In this document: piece after piece, positions 36,011 to 46,572 of the stretch
How the letters are laid out: the number at the start of each line of letters is the position of its first letter
Position numbering within the stretch: position 1 is the first letter of the stretch
Origin: Ilex aquifolium
Taxonomy: Eukaryota > Streptophyta > Magnoliopsida > Aquifoliales > Aquifoliaceae
Direction: 5' to 3'
DNA: 64,000 bases
Assembly (NCBI GenBank): GCA_951799425.1
Contig: OX637395.1
Location: forward strand, 6,474,951 to 6,538,950
The notes under the pieces: model-generated
What the model saw: the letters and a program-made list of their open reading frames with translations, nothing else
The model's database searches: none
Told to the model about the DNA's origin: nothing
Position numbers and translations under genes: made by a program

Positions 36011-36538
36011 TTTAGGGTTAATTGCATTAAAGGTCCTCAAAGTATGGGGTTTGTCTCATTTTGGTCCCTAAAGTATTGAATATGTTTCTATATAATTCTT
36101 CAAGCAGACAACATCCAGATTGCTAACGATTTTTTTATCATAAACTTATCACATAATACCTAAATATGGACAAAAAATAATTTTGATAGCTTTTAAATAA
36201 AATTTGGATAGCTCTTAACAAAAAATGTGTAATATGGGTAACTTTTGACCAAAATTTAGATAGCTCATTATCAAAACTGTATAATTTGGATAACTATTTA
36301 ACCAAAATTTGAGTAAAAATTTGGTCAAAAATTATTTAAATTATTTTTTGTTCATATTTAAGTATCACGTGACAAGTTTATGATAAAAAATCGTTAGCAA
36401 GCTAGATGCTGTCAGCTTGATAGACTATATAGAAACATATTCAATACTTTAGGGACCAAAATGATGCAATTGAAATATTAGGGACTAAAATGAGACAAAC
36501 CTCATACTTTGGGGACCTTCAGTACAATTAATCCTAAA
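36011..36538. mobile_element. MITE with long terminal inverted repeats, upstream of XPT
   Basis: The left end TTTAGGGTTAATTGCATTAA is mirrored by the right end (TTTAGGATTAATTGTACTGA on the other strand), and both continue through matching text (GGTCC.CAAAGTAT..GGTTTGTCTCATTTT.GTCCCTAA) for well over 100 bp, then again around ATCGTTAGCAA. The 528-bp block can therefore form a long hairpin. Long arms of this kind suggest a Mutator-like foldback, but no target duplication was found. It ends 436 bp before the XPT start codon. Confidence 0.75.
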
Positions 36539-36840
36539 TTTTATTTATGAGTTTTCTTGATCTTCTATTGTAATGCCAGAAAGTCTTATTGAATTCAATA
36601 AGCCATTGAATGCATCTAATATCTTTTTATTTGTCATATTCATATACTTTCGTATTTTTAAAAAATATAAACATAATTTTAGTATCTAACACGTGTGCAT
36701 TGCTGGTAAGCAAAGAAGTCTGGTCTAAGTAAAACTCATAATTACCGAGTCATATAATACATAATCACTTGTATGAGAGGAAGTGGACCTATTATTATTT
36801 TCTTTGGTTATATCAGCGTTACACCCCATATTTACTCCAC

Positions 36841-36970
36841 AGAGAGAGAGAGAGAGCAAACACAGTGAAAGGTTCACACAAATATCTCTCCCTCACCCAA
36901 ATATCATTAGCAGTCTCCTTTCTTCTTGCTTTCAGTTGCAGAATCAATCTCTCTCTCTCTCTCTCTCTCT
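36841..36970 (+). promoter_or_regulatory. GA/CT-rich leader of the XPT gene
   Basis: A GAGAGAGAGAGAG run (36841-36856) and a (CT)n run (36950-36970) lie just upstream of the ATG at 36975. CT-rich stretches near the transcription start are frequent in plant promoters and leaders. Confidence 0.45.
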
Positions 36971-36974
36971 AAAG

Positions 36975-38282
36975 ATGCTTACTTTAAATCTTCTTCCAAC
37001 CTCAAGTGTCACTTTCTCCAGATCTGGTTACAAGTATCCAATTAATGATTCACTTTTGGGTCCAAAACTTGTGAACAGGAACCAAAACCAGAGAACCCCA
37101 CATGTTCCATCTCTTCCACTCGACAAACACATCTCTCATCTTAATGAACCTAGGTTGAGTTCAAGCTTCATCAATATCCATGGCTGCTCACTTGGGTCTT
37201 CTTCAAATCCCACATCTCATATCTCCAATCCCAACATTTTTGGACACCAAGTTGGGTTTTCTTCAAAACCCACTTCTAATATCCCTCAAGCAGCATCTGG
37301 AACCCCACAAGAAGCAAACCCGGATGGAGAAATTGAGGTTTCAAAGCCCAACAAATCCCTCCAACTTGCTGTCATTTTTGGCCTCTGGTACTTCCAAAAC
37401 ATTGTGTTCAATATCTACAATAAGAAGGTATTGAACATCTTCCCATTCCCATGGCTTCTTGCCTCTTTTCAGCTCTTTTGTGGGTCTCTCTGGATGCTCA
37501 TTCTCTGGTCTTTCAAGCTCCAACCATGCCCAAAAATCTCCAAATCATTCATCATTGCCCTTCTTGGACCTGCACTGTTCCACACAATTGGCCACATCTC
37601 AGCCTGTGTCTCATTCTCTAAGGTGGCTGTTTCTTTCACCCATGTAATCAAATCTGCAGAACCTGTTTTCTCTGTCGTGTTTTCGTCGTTCCTTGGCGAT
37701 ACATACCCATTAACTGTTTGGCTCTCAATCCTCCCCATTGTTATGGGTTGTTCTCTAGCTGCCATTACTGAAGTTTCCTTCAACTTTGCAGGCCTATGGG
37801 GGGCTTTAATTAGTAATGTGGGATTTGTTCTTCGCAATATTTATTCTAAAAAAAGTTTGCAGAGCTTTAAGGAAGTAAATGGGTTGAATTTGTATGGCTG
37901 GATTACTATAATTTCATTGCTATATCTATTTCCTGTGGCAGTTTTTGTTGAAGGGTCTCAGTGGATTTCAGGGTATCATAGTGCTATTGAAACTATAGGA
38001 AAATCGTCCACATTTTATAGTTGGGTGATCTTATCTGGGGTGTTTTACCATCTTTATAACCAATCATCTTACCAAGCACTTGATGAGATTAGCCCCTTGA
38101 CATTCTCTGTGGGAAACACAATGAAGAGGGTTGTGGTGATTATCTCCACTGTCTTGGTTTTCAGGAATCCGGTTAGGCCTTTGAATGCGCTTGGATCTGC
38201 CATTGCAATATTTGGGACTTTCTTGTACTCTCAGGCCACGGCTAAGAAGCCGAATAAAGATGGAGGTGAAAAGAAGAGCTAA
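36975..38282 (+). CDS. XPT: Plastid xylulose 5-phosphate/phosphate translocator, intronless
   Basis: The 435-residue product has a Ser/Asn-rich plastid transit peptide (about 1-105) and a plastidic phosphate translocator core of about ten membrane helices. Family marks include FPWLLASFQLFCGSLWML, FTHVIKSAEPVFSVVFSS (Lys226), SNVGFVLRNIYSKKS and GNTMKRVVVIISTVLVF (Lys384-Arg385). The lysine and the Lys-Arg pair match the residues that hold the substrate phosphate in the family. The absence of introns separates XPT-type genes from intron-rich TPT and GPT genes, and the AUG7 neighbour supports the assignment (Arabidopsis At5g17630, from memory). It would exchange xylulose 5-phosphate or triose phosphates for phosphate at the inner envelope. 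The frame is open for 64 more codons upstream, but ATG 36975 fits the transit peptide and follows a leader-like CT run. A non-green GPT is the main alternative. Confidence 0.9.
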   Translation: MLTLNLLPTSSVTFSRSGYKYPINDSLLGPKLVNRNQNQRTPHVPSLPLDKHISHLNEPRLSSSFINIHGCSLGSSSNPTSHISNPNIFGHQVGFSSKPTSNIPQAASGTPQEANPDGEIEVSKPNKSLQLAVIFGLWYFQNIVFNIYNKKVLNIFPFPWLLASFQLFCGSLWMLILWSFKLQPCPKISKSFIIALLGPALFHTIGHISACVSFSKVAVSFTHVIKSAEPVFSVVFSSFLGDTYPLTVWLSILPIVMGCSLAAITEVSFNFAGLWGALISNVGFVLRNIYSKKSLQSFKEVNGLNLYGWITIISLLYLFPVAVFVEGSQWISGYHSAIETIGKSSTFYSWVILSGVFYHLYNQSSYQALDEISPLTFSVGNTMKRVVVIISTVLVFRNPVRPLNALGSAIAIFGTFLYSQATAKKPNKDGGEKKS

Positions 38283-40568
38283 AACAATCTCATTTTTCAG
38301 TTTTATTTATCTATTGGATATGATATCGTCTTTTGGATCCCGTTATGGAAATTCCTTTGTTTTGGTGTTTTCTTTTTCCATCATAATGTGTTAGCTGTTT
38401 GTTTTTTTTTGGCATATCCTCATGGAATGTGAGTAACAATAACATAACTACTTTTGGATATAAGAATGTTTGCATTGTGTTGCTTTGGGTTCAGATTGGT
38501 ACGTTCATCACTCAATGGTATCTTTAGATTAACATGTGGATGAAAAATTGGTCGAAAGGTGAAGAAAGGCTCATGAGTGTACCTATTAAAGGGTAAATCA
38601 GTTGGCAGTGAGTGTCTAAATATTTTCTCAGTCTCTTGATACAGCACAAAGATTGTTGATGTGATTACCTGTAAATGAGAATTGCTTGTTTGTTTGTAAA
38701 TTTTGGTGGAGAATGTTTTTTTTTATTCATAGTAAAAAATTATTTCTTTTCATGGGGCTGGTCAGTGGTCATTTATCTATAGGATTCTGCCATGGAGAAA
38801 CCTGTATCATTTTGGTATTTAATTCTAGTTTGTGCATGCATGTGATATCCCATTATATGCCCTGGTGATATGTGGGATGTATGTAATGAAATTATGGTCC
38901 TCGAACCTTGGTTCGGGTAGTGAAGATGTCAGGGGTGTGGTTGTTTTACTAAGAAAGAAAACCAAAAGGAGATAAGCACATGAAATTTTCTTGATCAAGT
39001 GGTGCGACTGGAGTACATGCAACTTCTTAGTTTGAAGAAAGAAGACACCAACAAGAGGGGATTTGTGTAATCTGCTGGTGTCTTTAATGAAGAAGAGGCT
39101 AGCTCTCGAGTGATCAAAGGTTCATTTCTCTTTAGCAAGATATTATTAAACACTTTTTTACCTATGTATGGGGAGGTAATTTGATAACAAATTACCTCCC
39201 CATGTTTCAAAATCATACACATAAGCCTCCTAGGATTTTGGATTAAGTGCAAATCATTAATTCGATTAATGGAAATATCAAACTGACACAAGACATCAGT
39301 CTTTTGGGCTTCAGTTTTGTATTGACATTAATGTAGAGTTGTGTAATTGTTATTTCCTGGCGACGAATCTGTTGTTTGGTTTGCTTGATGATAGTGTGAC
39401 CATGTAGATATCAGAGAATGGGGAAAATAAGTTGGCAGGAGACTGAATTTTCTTGGCTTCGCATCATCTGTCATTTGCTTCTTTCAAATACTTATACATC
39501 CTGTTTTTATTGTTTGCTTCCTTTTTCTCTTTTTTTTTTTTTTGTCATGTAGTTTCTCTATCACTTTAATCTCGGCTTTATTTAATCATATTATTCAGGA
39601 ATTGGATTTCGAACTCTCACTTTTACATAACTCATCTATCTCTGCGAACTGTGTCATATTGACTGTGGGTACTAAGTTGTGTTCTTTGACATGTCCTTCA
39701 ACTCATGTTTGCACTTGAAGAAATCTGTTCATCAATAAACAACAGGAGGCATTTGTTTTCACCCGTTTGCTCGACTCTATTTTGAGCCTTTCTAAAGTAA
39801 GTTTTTTTGCAGCACAAGGGAGCTGACAATTTCAGCTTCAGGGTCATAATGACAATATGGATTAGTTTGTTGAAATGAAAATCACACCCTGGTGAGAAAA
39901 TTCTTGTTTGATACAAGATTCTAGCAAGGTGATTTCAAATCTGGGAGGTGACAAAGCATGTTCTTAGAATTTTGGTTGCATTTCCTAGTAGTCTAGAGGC
40001 ATACTGTAAGTACATAGTTTTCAGCTGGAAGCTGTTAAAAACTTGTTTCCAATCATCCAATGTGGAGAGTTTGGTATGCATATCCTCTTAGTTTTGATTT
40101 GTAGCTACAGTTGTGAAGCATAAGTATAATGAAAGTTGTTAAAGTTGGGCTGTTCTTGTATCTATTGTTCCAATCATTCTATTTGTTTTTTTGATCTGCT
40201 TGTGGAGTTGTAAACCTTTTACAGGTTTGCTCACTGGCCACAAACTTATATTTTCCTTAGAATTTGCAAAAAATATGGTTGGTCTAGGTTGTCTCAGCTT
40301 TGTAAAATTTGGAGGAGACATGGATTTGAGAGGTACAATAGAGTTGTGGTAAAGACTCAAAGGGGGATGAAGGCCTTCGTTAGAAGTTCTTGCTCGATTA
40401 TTTGATGACCATATTAGGCTCTTATGGTCACGGATTTTGAATTTGATCCCTCTATGTCATGTCAATAGTTAATTGTCCAAGCTACAAAAAAAACGTGGGT
40501 TTTGTTAGACAACTTAAGTTGTGATTGGGGTTCGTGTTCAATCCAAAGTACTAACAATCTTTAAACAA
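38283..40568. other. XPT downstream region and intergenic DNA
   Basis: The first few hundred bases are probably the XPT 3' untranslated region. The rest is AT-rich and holds one perfect hairpin (39168-39203). No gene or larger element is recognised. Confidence 0.5.
39168..39203. repeat. Perfect 16-bp inverted repeat with 4-base loop
   Basis: ATGGGGAGGTAATTTG, loop ATAA, then CAAATTACCTCCCCAT. The arms pair without mismatch. It lies about 0.9 kb downstream of XPT, in sequence without other structure. Confidence 0.85.
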
Positions 40569-41702
40569 TCTATATAATAAAATATAACATAAAAAATGAT
40601 TTTTTTTATTTTTCGCGGTTGAGATTGTTTTAAATTTTATTTTAAAATTAATCTGACGGTTAATATTAACTCCTAAAATTTAATAGGAAAAATTGACCCT
40701 TTAAATGTGTGTTTGGGTTTTTTGAGGTGACTTTTTAAAAGTGTTTTTAAGACTTTTGACTTCTGATAAGCACTTTTAAAAAAATAAATAGTATTTGAAA
40801 CAATTTATTTTAATTACTTCCAAATAAGTCTAGAGTAATTTTACCACTTAAATAAGTACGTAAGTAAAAGTAAAAAATAAAAAATAACTTCTACTTCTTT
40901 AAAATTACTTCTCTACAAAACATTTCACCACCATTACCCCCACCGCCCCACTACCATCACAACTATCACCACCACCGCTATCACCTCTGTCATAACCACC
41001 ACCACTACCACCGTTGTCGTCACCGACTACCAATTGCTACCACCACCACCACCACCACCAACTACCATCATCATCTCATTTTTATATTTATTATCACTAT
41101 CACCATCATTGTCGTTCACTGCCACCATCCACCACCATCATCGTTGTCCACCACCATCCACTACCACAACCCACCACCACTCGTCGTCACCCACCACCGT
41201 TGCCACCCATTGTCACCCTCCCCTACCACACCTACCACCATCATCGCCATTCGCCATCACCCACCACCACCGTCGTCCACAAGCACTCGTCGTCATCGAC
41301 CACCACTCACACCCACCATTACTATCGTCAGTGTCCACCACCACAACCCATTGCCATCATCATCACCGTCGTTGCCCCACCACCATGACTGCTAACTACT
41401 GTTATTGTCGTCCACCACCATCACTGTCGTCACTCATAACTGTCACTACCACCATCGTCACTTAAAATCCACCACCATCACCGTTGCCACCACGGCTGCC
41501 ACCATCACCACGGTCATCACTGCTCACCACAACAATCACCGTTTCCCACCACCACTAGCACCATTCACCCCCATGATAACCGGTGCTTAAATTTTCTCTC
41601 TATCCTTTATATTTGTGATTTAATTTTAAATGTGAATACAAATATGTTTATAATTGACAAAAATTTTTCTACTCTGTATCTTCAAGCACGAGTAATAATT
41701 AA
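40569..41702 (+). mobile_element. Helitron-like element swollen by an ACC-rich tract
   Basis: The left end TCTATATAATAAAATATAAC, preceded by A, matches the left end of the element at 8849. The right end (about 41685-41702, CTTCAAGCACGAGTAATAATT) resembles that element's CTTCAGGCACGGGCAATGAC. The final CTRR is not intact, so the right border is approximate. Between the ends lies the ACC-rich tract at 40925-41575. No coding capacity is visible. Confidence 0.4.
40925..41575. repeat. 650-bp ACC/ATC-rich low-complexity tract
   Basis: Imperfect (CCA)n, (CAT)n and CGTC words alternate over 650 bp, giving long open frames rich in His, Pro, Ser and Thr in several phases. This is an eroded trinucleotide expansion. 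The plus strand is strongly C-rich, and its complement is G-rich. Confidence 0.85.
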
Positions 41703-41903
41703 TTACTAAATATTTTAGGTTAAATTTAGGTTCGATTCAAATTAATCTGCCCAAATTACACGCCCTAAATCCACCGGCAAGCCTCCAACCTTCCCTATCT
41801 ACCTCTAGCTTGGTAACCTCTTGTCCCACTTAAACATACACCAACCCTCCCAAAAAAATGTAATAAAAAAAAACCTATACTTGATGAATTGTACGTCTTG
41901 GAA

Positions 41904-43475
41904 TCTATACTACTAATAAAAGTACCTTAAGTGAAAAACTTTTGATTCACTATTTTGCCCTCATTAAAAAATTTAAATACCATACTATCTTAGCATAGTC
42001 AAATATCTAAATTACAATTACATCCTTATGTATTTAAATCTCTAAATTACCCTCTAACATCTCTTTTAATTCTTTATTATCTTTGTATAAATATCAATAT
42101 CTATGAAAAATTTTAATTGACTTAGTTACTCTTAAAAAAATATATGCATTATTATAGTTTTTAATAAAGGGTTCAAAAACTCCATCAATATTTCATTACT
42201 CTTTTCAAATATAAAGATAACATTATGCCTCTATATATGTATTTTTTTCATCTATATTACTAATAAAGAAAGAAACTTTTGCCTTAGCATAAAATTTTTT
42301 TGATTCTATTTTACTCTTATAAATAAATTTAAATATCACACTATCCTTTCCGTAGTGGAATATCTAAATTACCATCATATATTTATATGTTTAAATCTCT
42401 AAATTATCTCTAACATCTCTTTTAATGCACTATTTACTGTGTATAAATATCAGTATCTATGAATTTTTTAATGGTTATGTTACCTTTAAAAAATATATAC
42501 ATCACTATAATTTTTAATAAAACGTTCAAAAAATCTTCAAAAATTTTATCAATATAATAGTACTCGTTTCTAATATAAAGATAGCACTATACTTACATAT
42601 GTGTATTTTTTTATCCAAAATTTCAACCATTTTATTTTTAAGATAAAAAATAATTTTTTATGTATTTTTTTTAAATAATTTATGTTAAATCAACATAATT
42701 CTTCAATCACTATAGAGTAATATATTATAATTTAGGGTTAATAACATTTTTAATCTCTGAAATATGCATATTTTGACACTTTAGTCTTTATTGTATCAAT
42801 TTTGTCAATTTGCTCCATAAAGTATTTAGTTAATGTTTAAACGATCCATACACAGACAACCTGTTAAGCTTTTGACAAAAGTGATCATGTACTGGTCATG
42901 TGATACTGTCTGACGGAATGACACGTGATTACTTCCATTAAAAAACTTAATGGACAAGAATTGAATATTGTAGGGACAAAAAATTAGAGAATAAGATAAC
43001 TATAAATCACAATTATATGTACATATTAGATAAAAAATTAGAATAATATGTACATTAATATTAATTATTATTCACAATTAAAAAAATTAGGTAGACATAG
43101 GTCATGACTCTTCCACTATGTATTAACTATGATTTATAACATCATTTATAACATTGTAATATACTTTTCCACATTTTCCTATCCTCCACTAAATGATTGT
43201 ATGCTGTTAGGAAAACTAAGTAGACATCGATATAATTTATGTCTCTTAATCTTATTTTGTTTAACATTGTTTTTGAATAAATTCTCTCTATTAGAAAATG
43301 GGACAAAAATCCTCCGACCGCCATACAAACCAGTTGAAAAACCTTTTAGCTTATCTCTCTTATCATCCATTTTAAAAACCTCCTCTCTCCCTCCCCCCCC
43401 CCCCCCCCCCCAAATCTCTCAAATACCCATCTCTCCCTCCCCCCTATCTCTCAAATACCCATCTGAAATCGAATA

Positions 43476-43511
<36 letters not shown>

Positions 43512-43565
43512 TGTTATTAATATTTTGTATACGAAAATTATGCAACGCACGTGGTGCATTGCTAG
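41904..43565 (+). mobile_element. Non-autonomous Helitron with duplicated 5' segment
   Basis: The element begins TCTATACTACTAATAAAAG after an A and ends GCATTGCTAG before a T, matching plant Helitron rules (5' TC, 3' CTRR, A-T target). A hairpin-forming stretch, GCAACGCACGTGGTGCATTGC, lies directly before the terminal CTAG. At 42251 a second Helitron-type start, TCTATATTACTAATAAAG, opens a diverged copy of the first 347 bp, so the 5' segment is present twice in tandem. The inside is AT-rich and also holds a 19-C run (43393-43411) and an (AT)n run (about 43481-43504). There is no Rep/helicase gene, so it is non-autonomous. Confidence 0.8.
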
Positions 43566-43618
43566 TAATATATAAATGTGAATTTTGAATTTTTATTGAA
43601 CAATCCACTTTGAAAATA

Positions 43619-43855
43619 TCTATCCTATATATTAAAAGAATCGATTTAAGATAGAGAGTGTTTCAGAAGTTTTTTTCCTACAAATCATTTTTTTAAAATT
43701 TTGAATTATTTAACTGGTGTCCTCCAATTGAAATCTGACATGTGTCCAACTTTTTGATAACTACTGGATTTTTAAATTTATCATCATTTTTATTAATTAT
43801 TTTATCTTTTAATTTTTGTCAAATATCAAATTTTTTTTTGTTACTGTTTAGACTT
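43619..43855 (+). mobile_element. Helitron 5' fragment
   Basis: TCTATCCTATATATTAAAAG, preceded by A, is a typical Helitron left end, followed by sequence of the usual type (TGACATGTGTCCAACTTTTTG). No matching 3' end was found, so it looks like a truncated copy. It lies 53 bp beyond the complete element. Confidence 0.5.
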
Positions 43856-45842
43856 GCGCCGACTACTCCCTTGAGCTTAGCGGTTGCTTTTGAGCTTGGT
43901 TAGAACATGTTCTCAAAATGATAAGGGTGACTAACTTTTAGGAGGTGTAGGAAGAAATTGACCATGAGGCCTCTGAATTATCAAAGATCAGCCTCAACTA
44001 CCGGACCATATGTTAATAATTAATTTTGTAATAATGTTAGAATAATTAGAAGTAAGGGTGGTGACGAGGAGGATGAAGGGATACATGTATATCACACGGG
44101 ATGACCGCTAGCATTATATATTATACAAGTTTGGGCATTAAAAATAGGTATTTAGAAAGTTTTAGTCCTAGAATTTATTTTGGTTTGGGAAAGAGGATTC
44201 AGTAAATCTAGTGAGTTACATTCGAGTAGAAGATAAAGAAGTAGAAAGCAAAACGTTCTGTATACCCATAACCATCAGGGTTTGTGTTGAAACTTGAAGC
44301 CCAGGTGAGTCTTTTCGTTTTCCTTTTTTATTTTCCTTTCAATTTCTTGGCAACCAAACGATAAACTAATGCATGCTTCTTTCCTTAGTTTTTGATTGAT
44401 AAAAAGCTCAGAAATTCTCTAACCCATCTGAACCTGTTAAAATCTCTTCAGAGAGGTAATTCCTCCCCCCCCCCCCCCTTACCTTCTTTGATCCTGCTTT
44501 TTCACTTATGAGTTTTAGAGCTTGATAAATATGTTTCTCCCACAAGACAGATACCCACATGCAGATTTATGCACAATCATTCACATGTGTGTTTATACAC
44601 ATAAATACCCAGATACTCTGGTATTTGAAAAAAAAAAAATTATAGTTCAAGAACTCGAGTTTTATAAAAATAGCTCTCAGGGTCATATCGATTAGTTGAA
44701 AGGCTCGAAAGAAAAACATTGTTATGGGGATGATACTTGATGGTGCTCGTAAATGTTAGCCCAAGTCCAGAACCGAGGCCAGTTGGCCCAGAGAGGATAC
44801 AGAGTAAATATAGGGACTAGAAATGGATTAGGCAGTGAGAGGAAAACCAGAAAATGGTATAAGTGGTTCACTTTAGTCGAATGATTAAAATTACATCCAC
44901 TATAAATGAGTCTCTTGCTACCAGGGGTTGTGTATTACTCGAAATAGGTAATTACAATGGTATTGATGGCTCAGGGCCTTTACAAGAAAATGCTCAGATA
45001 ACTTAAACTTTTTAGTGTAGCTGGCTTAGAGTGTTGTGAGGAAGACGATCATTCAAGCCTTTGTAGCTTAATAGTGTCCTATTTATACAAGTGATTCTTC
45101 TAGGATTTCCTGAAGCTCCATCTCCCTTTCTATTGATTCTGTGGGCCCTTCTATTTTTGTCCTGTAGCGACCTCTGCCAAATGACACCACTGCACCCACA
45201 GTCCTTGAGCGGTTTCGCGAACCCATATTATGTGGCAGGGAGTGCGTGTTCGTTATAGGTGTCAGAAGTGGTTCATCTGCCCTCAGGACACATGGCGCAA
45301 CGAGAGTGCTTCAGGACAGACATTGGGCTGAACTCTTTTATCTCGAGCTGACCTCCAGCGGAGTTGGATTGAGACTGGGCTGGACTTCAAGCTTTCTGGA
45401 ACTGTTGGGCTTTTACCCTTTGGGTGCGGTCCATTCTATTTCTGTCGTGGGCAAGCTACGGGTGATCCATTTGGGCCACTGTGCAAGCTGAGGCCTTCTG
45501 GACTTATTGAACTCTCGATTATGGCAACCCATACCTAAATTCTATCATTATCAATACCCGTTAGTACCGAATTCAAAGGAGTCTTAAAGGCAACATAACA
45601 GCATTCCACCGGAAGACAGAAACTAGAGTTATTTTTGAATTGAAAGACAAAAAAATAACTCAGATCGTTTCAAGACAAATGGTTATCCGATGAACAATGT
45701 CAATCCAACATAAAAAAAATAGCTCAGATTATTTCAGAATATTTTGACGTTGAAAGTGAGTCTTGATTATTTCTTCCTTATCCATAAAAATTTCTAATTT
45801 TATTTACCATCATTCACACCCAAAAAATTAGGGTGAATTGTA
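43856..45842. other. Intergenic DNA with an LTR-like block
   Basis: Mixed sequence without a gene. It includes a 14-C run (44465-44478) and the LTR-like block listed at 44731-45553. The remainder is unassigned. Confidence 0.45.
44731..45553. mobile_element. LTR-like block, borders uncertain
   Basis: The block is more GC-rich than its surroundings and contains TATAAGTGGTTCACTTTAG followed by ACATCCACTATAAATGAG, an arrangement common near the transcription start of plant copia LTRs, then CCTATTTATACAAGTG. It begins TGATAC and may end at TATCA or TTATCA, but no target duplication could be found. A solo or truncated LTR is likely. Confidence 0.35.
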
Positions 45843-46130
45843 TTTTGCACATCAAAAGATTTTAAAATTTTTACTTTGTATTATTAAAAATTAAATTTTT
45901 TACATTACATCTTCAATGTATTAAAAATATTACAATATGACTTTTCTGTTAACTTTTCGTCAATTTTTTTGCAAGTGTCAATGAGTTTATTTTTGATGGA
46001 AAGAATAATGGAAGCTAATCAAAGGATCACAATATAATATTTTTAATATATTAAATAGATAATGTGAAAATTTTAATATTTAAAGATGTAAAATAAAAAA
46101 TTTAAGATCTTTCAGGTCTAAAGTGCAAAA
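45843..46130. mobile_element. MITE with AT-rich inverted arms
   Basis: TTTTGCACATCAAAAGATTT at the left is mirrored, with some mismatches, by the right arm, which reads TTTTGCACTTTAGACC on the other strand and continues in matching AT-rich text. Target duplication and family are unclear. Confidence 0.5.
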
Positions 46131-46149
46131 AGCCCAAAAAAATATGTCT

Positions 46150-46572
46150 AAATCTCCTATCACCCAAAAATCTCACTCCCCTCGTATCTTCTTTCCTTAC
46201 CTGTGTCTATTCCCCATCTTTTCCAGAACAGTGCTCAATCTGTATCCCAACGTCCTCTTCAAATCTTCTCTCTGAACCTGAAATCTTTTGAGACCCATAT
46301 TTGTGCCCCATTCTCTCCTCTCTTCTCTCTCTCTCTCACTCACACGCTCACTCTCTATGCTCTAATCTCCCCCGCCCTTGGTTTTCCAATGCTCTCTGCT
46401 TACTTCTCTATCTGCGCCGCTGCCCAATCCCCAGCAGTCGCACCTTCAACAGCCAGCAGTGACGCTTTCAACAGCCAGCAGCTGCCCCTTCTTTCATCTC
46501 TCTCTGGATCGCCGCAAGGCCATCGCTAACAACAGCCAGCAATTGCCCAACCATAGCCACCTCCTCTTTCAG
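46150..46572 (+). promoter_or_regulatory. Possible non-coding leader exon of the B3 gene
   Basis: A pyrimidine-rich stretch with repeated CAACAGCCAGCAG words ends at CTCTTTCAG followed by GTACCT, a plausible splice donor at 46573. The B3 coding exon at 51219 follows a strong acceptor (TTTTTTTCCCAG). A leader exon here with an intron of about 4.6 kb would explain both, but the link is inference. A separate transcript is possible. Confidence 0.3.

Noticed and set aside
36783-36974. Upstream extension of the XPT frame by 64 codons
   Set aside because: It reads through GA- and CT-rich leader sequence. The ATG at 36975 gives a normal transit peptide and family length.
41014-41590. Overlapping open frames rich in His, Pro and Ser
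   Set aside because: They are read-outs of the ACC/ATC-rich low-complexity tract in several phases, with no domain, splice context or start environment.
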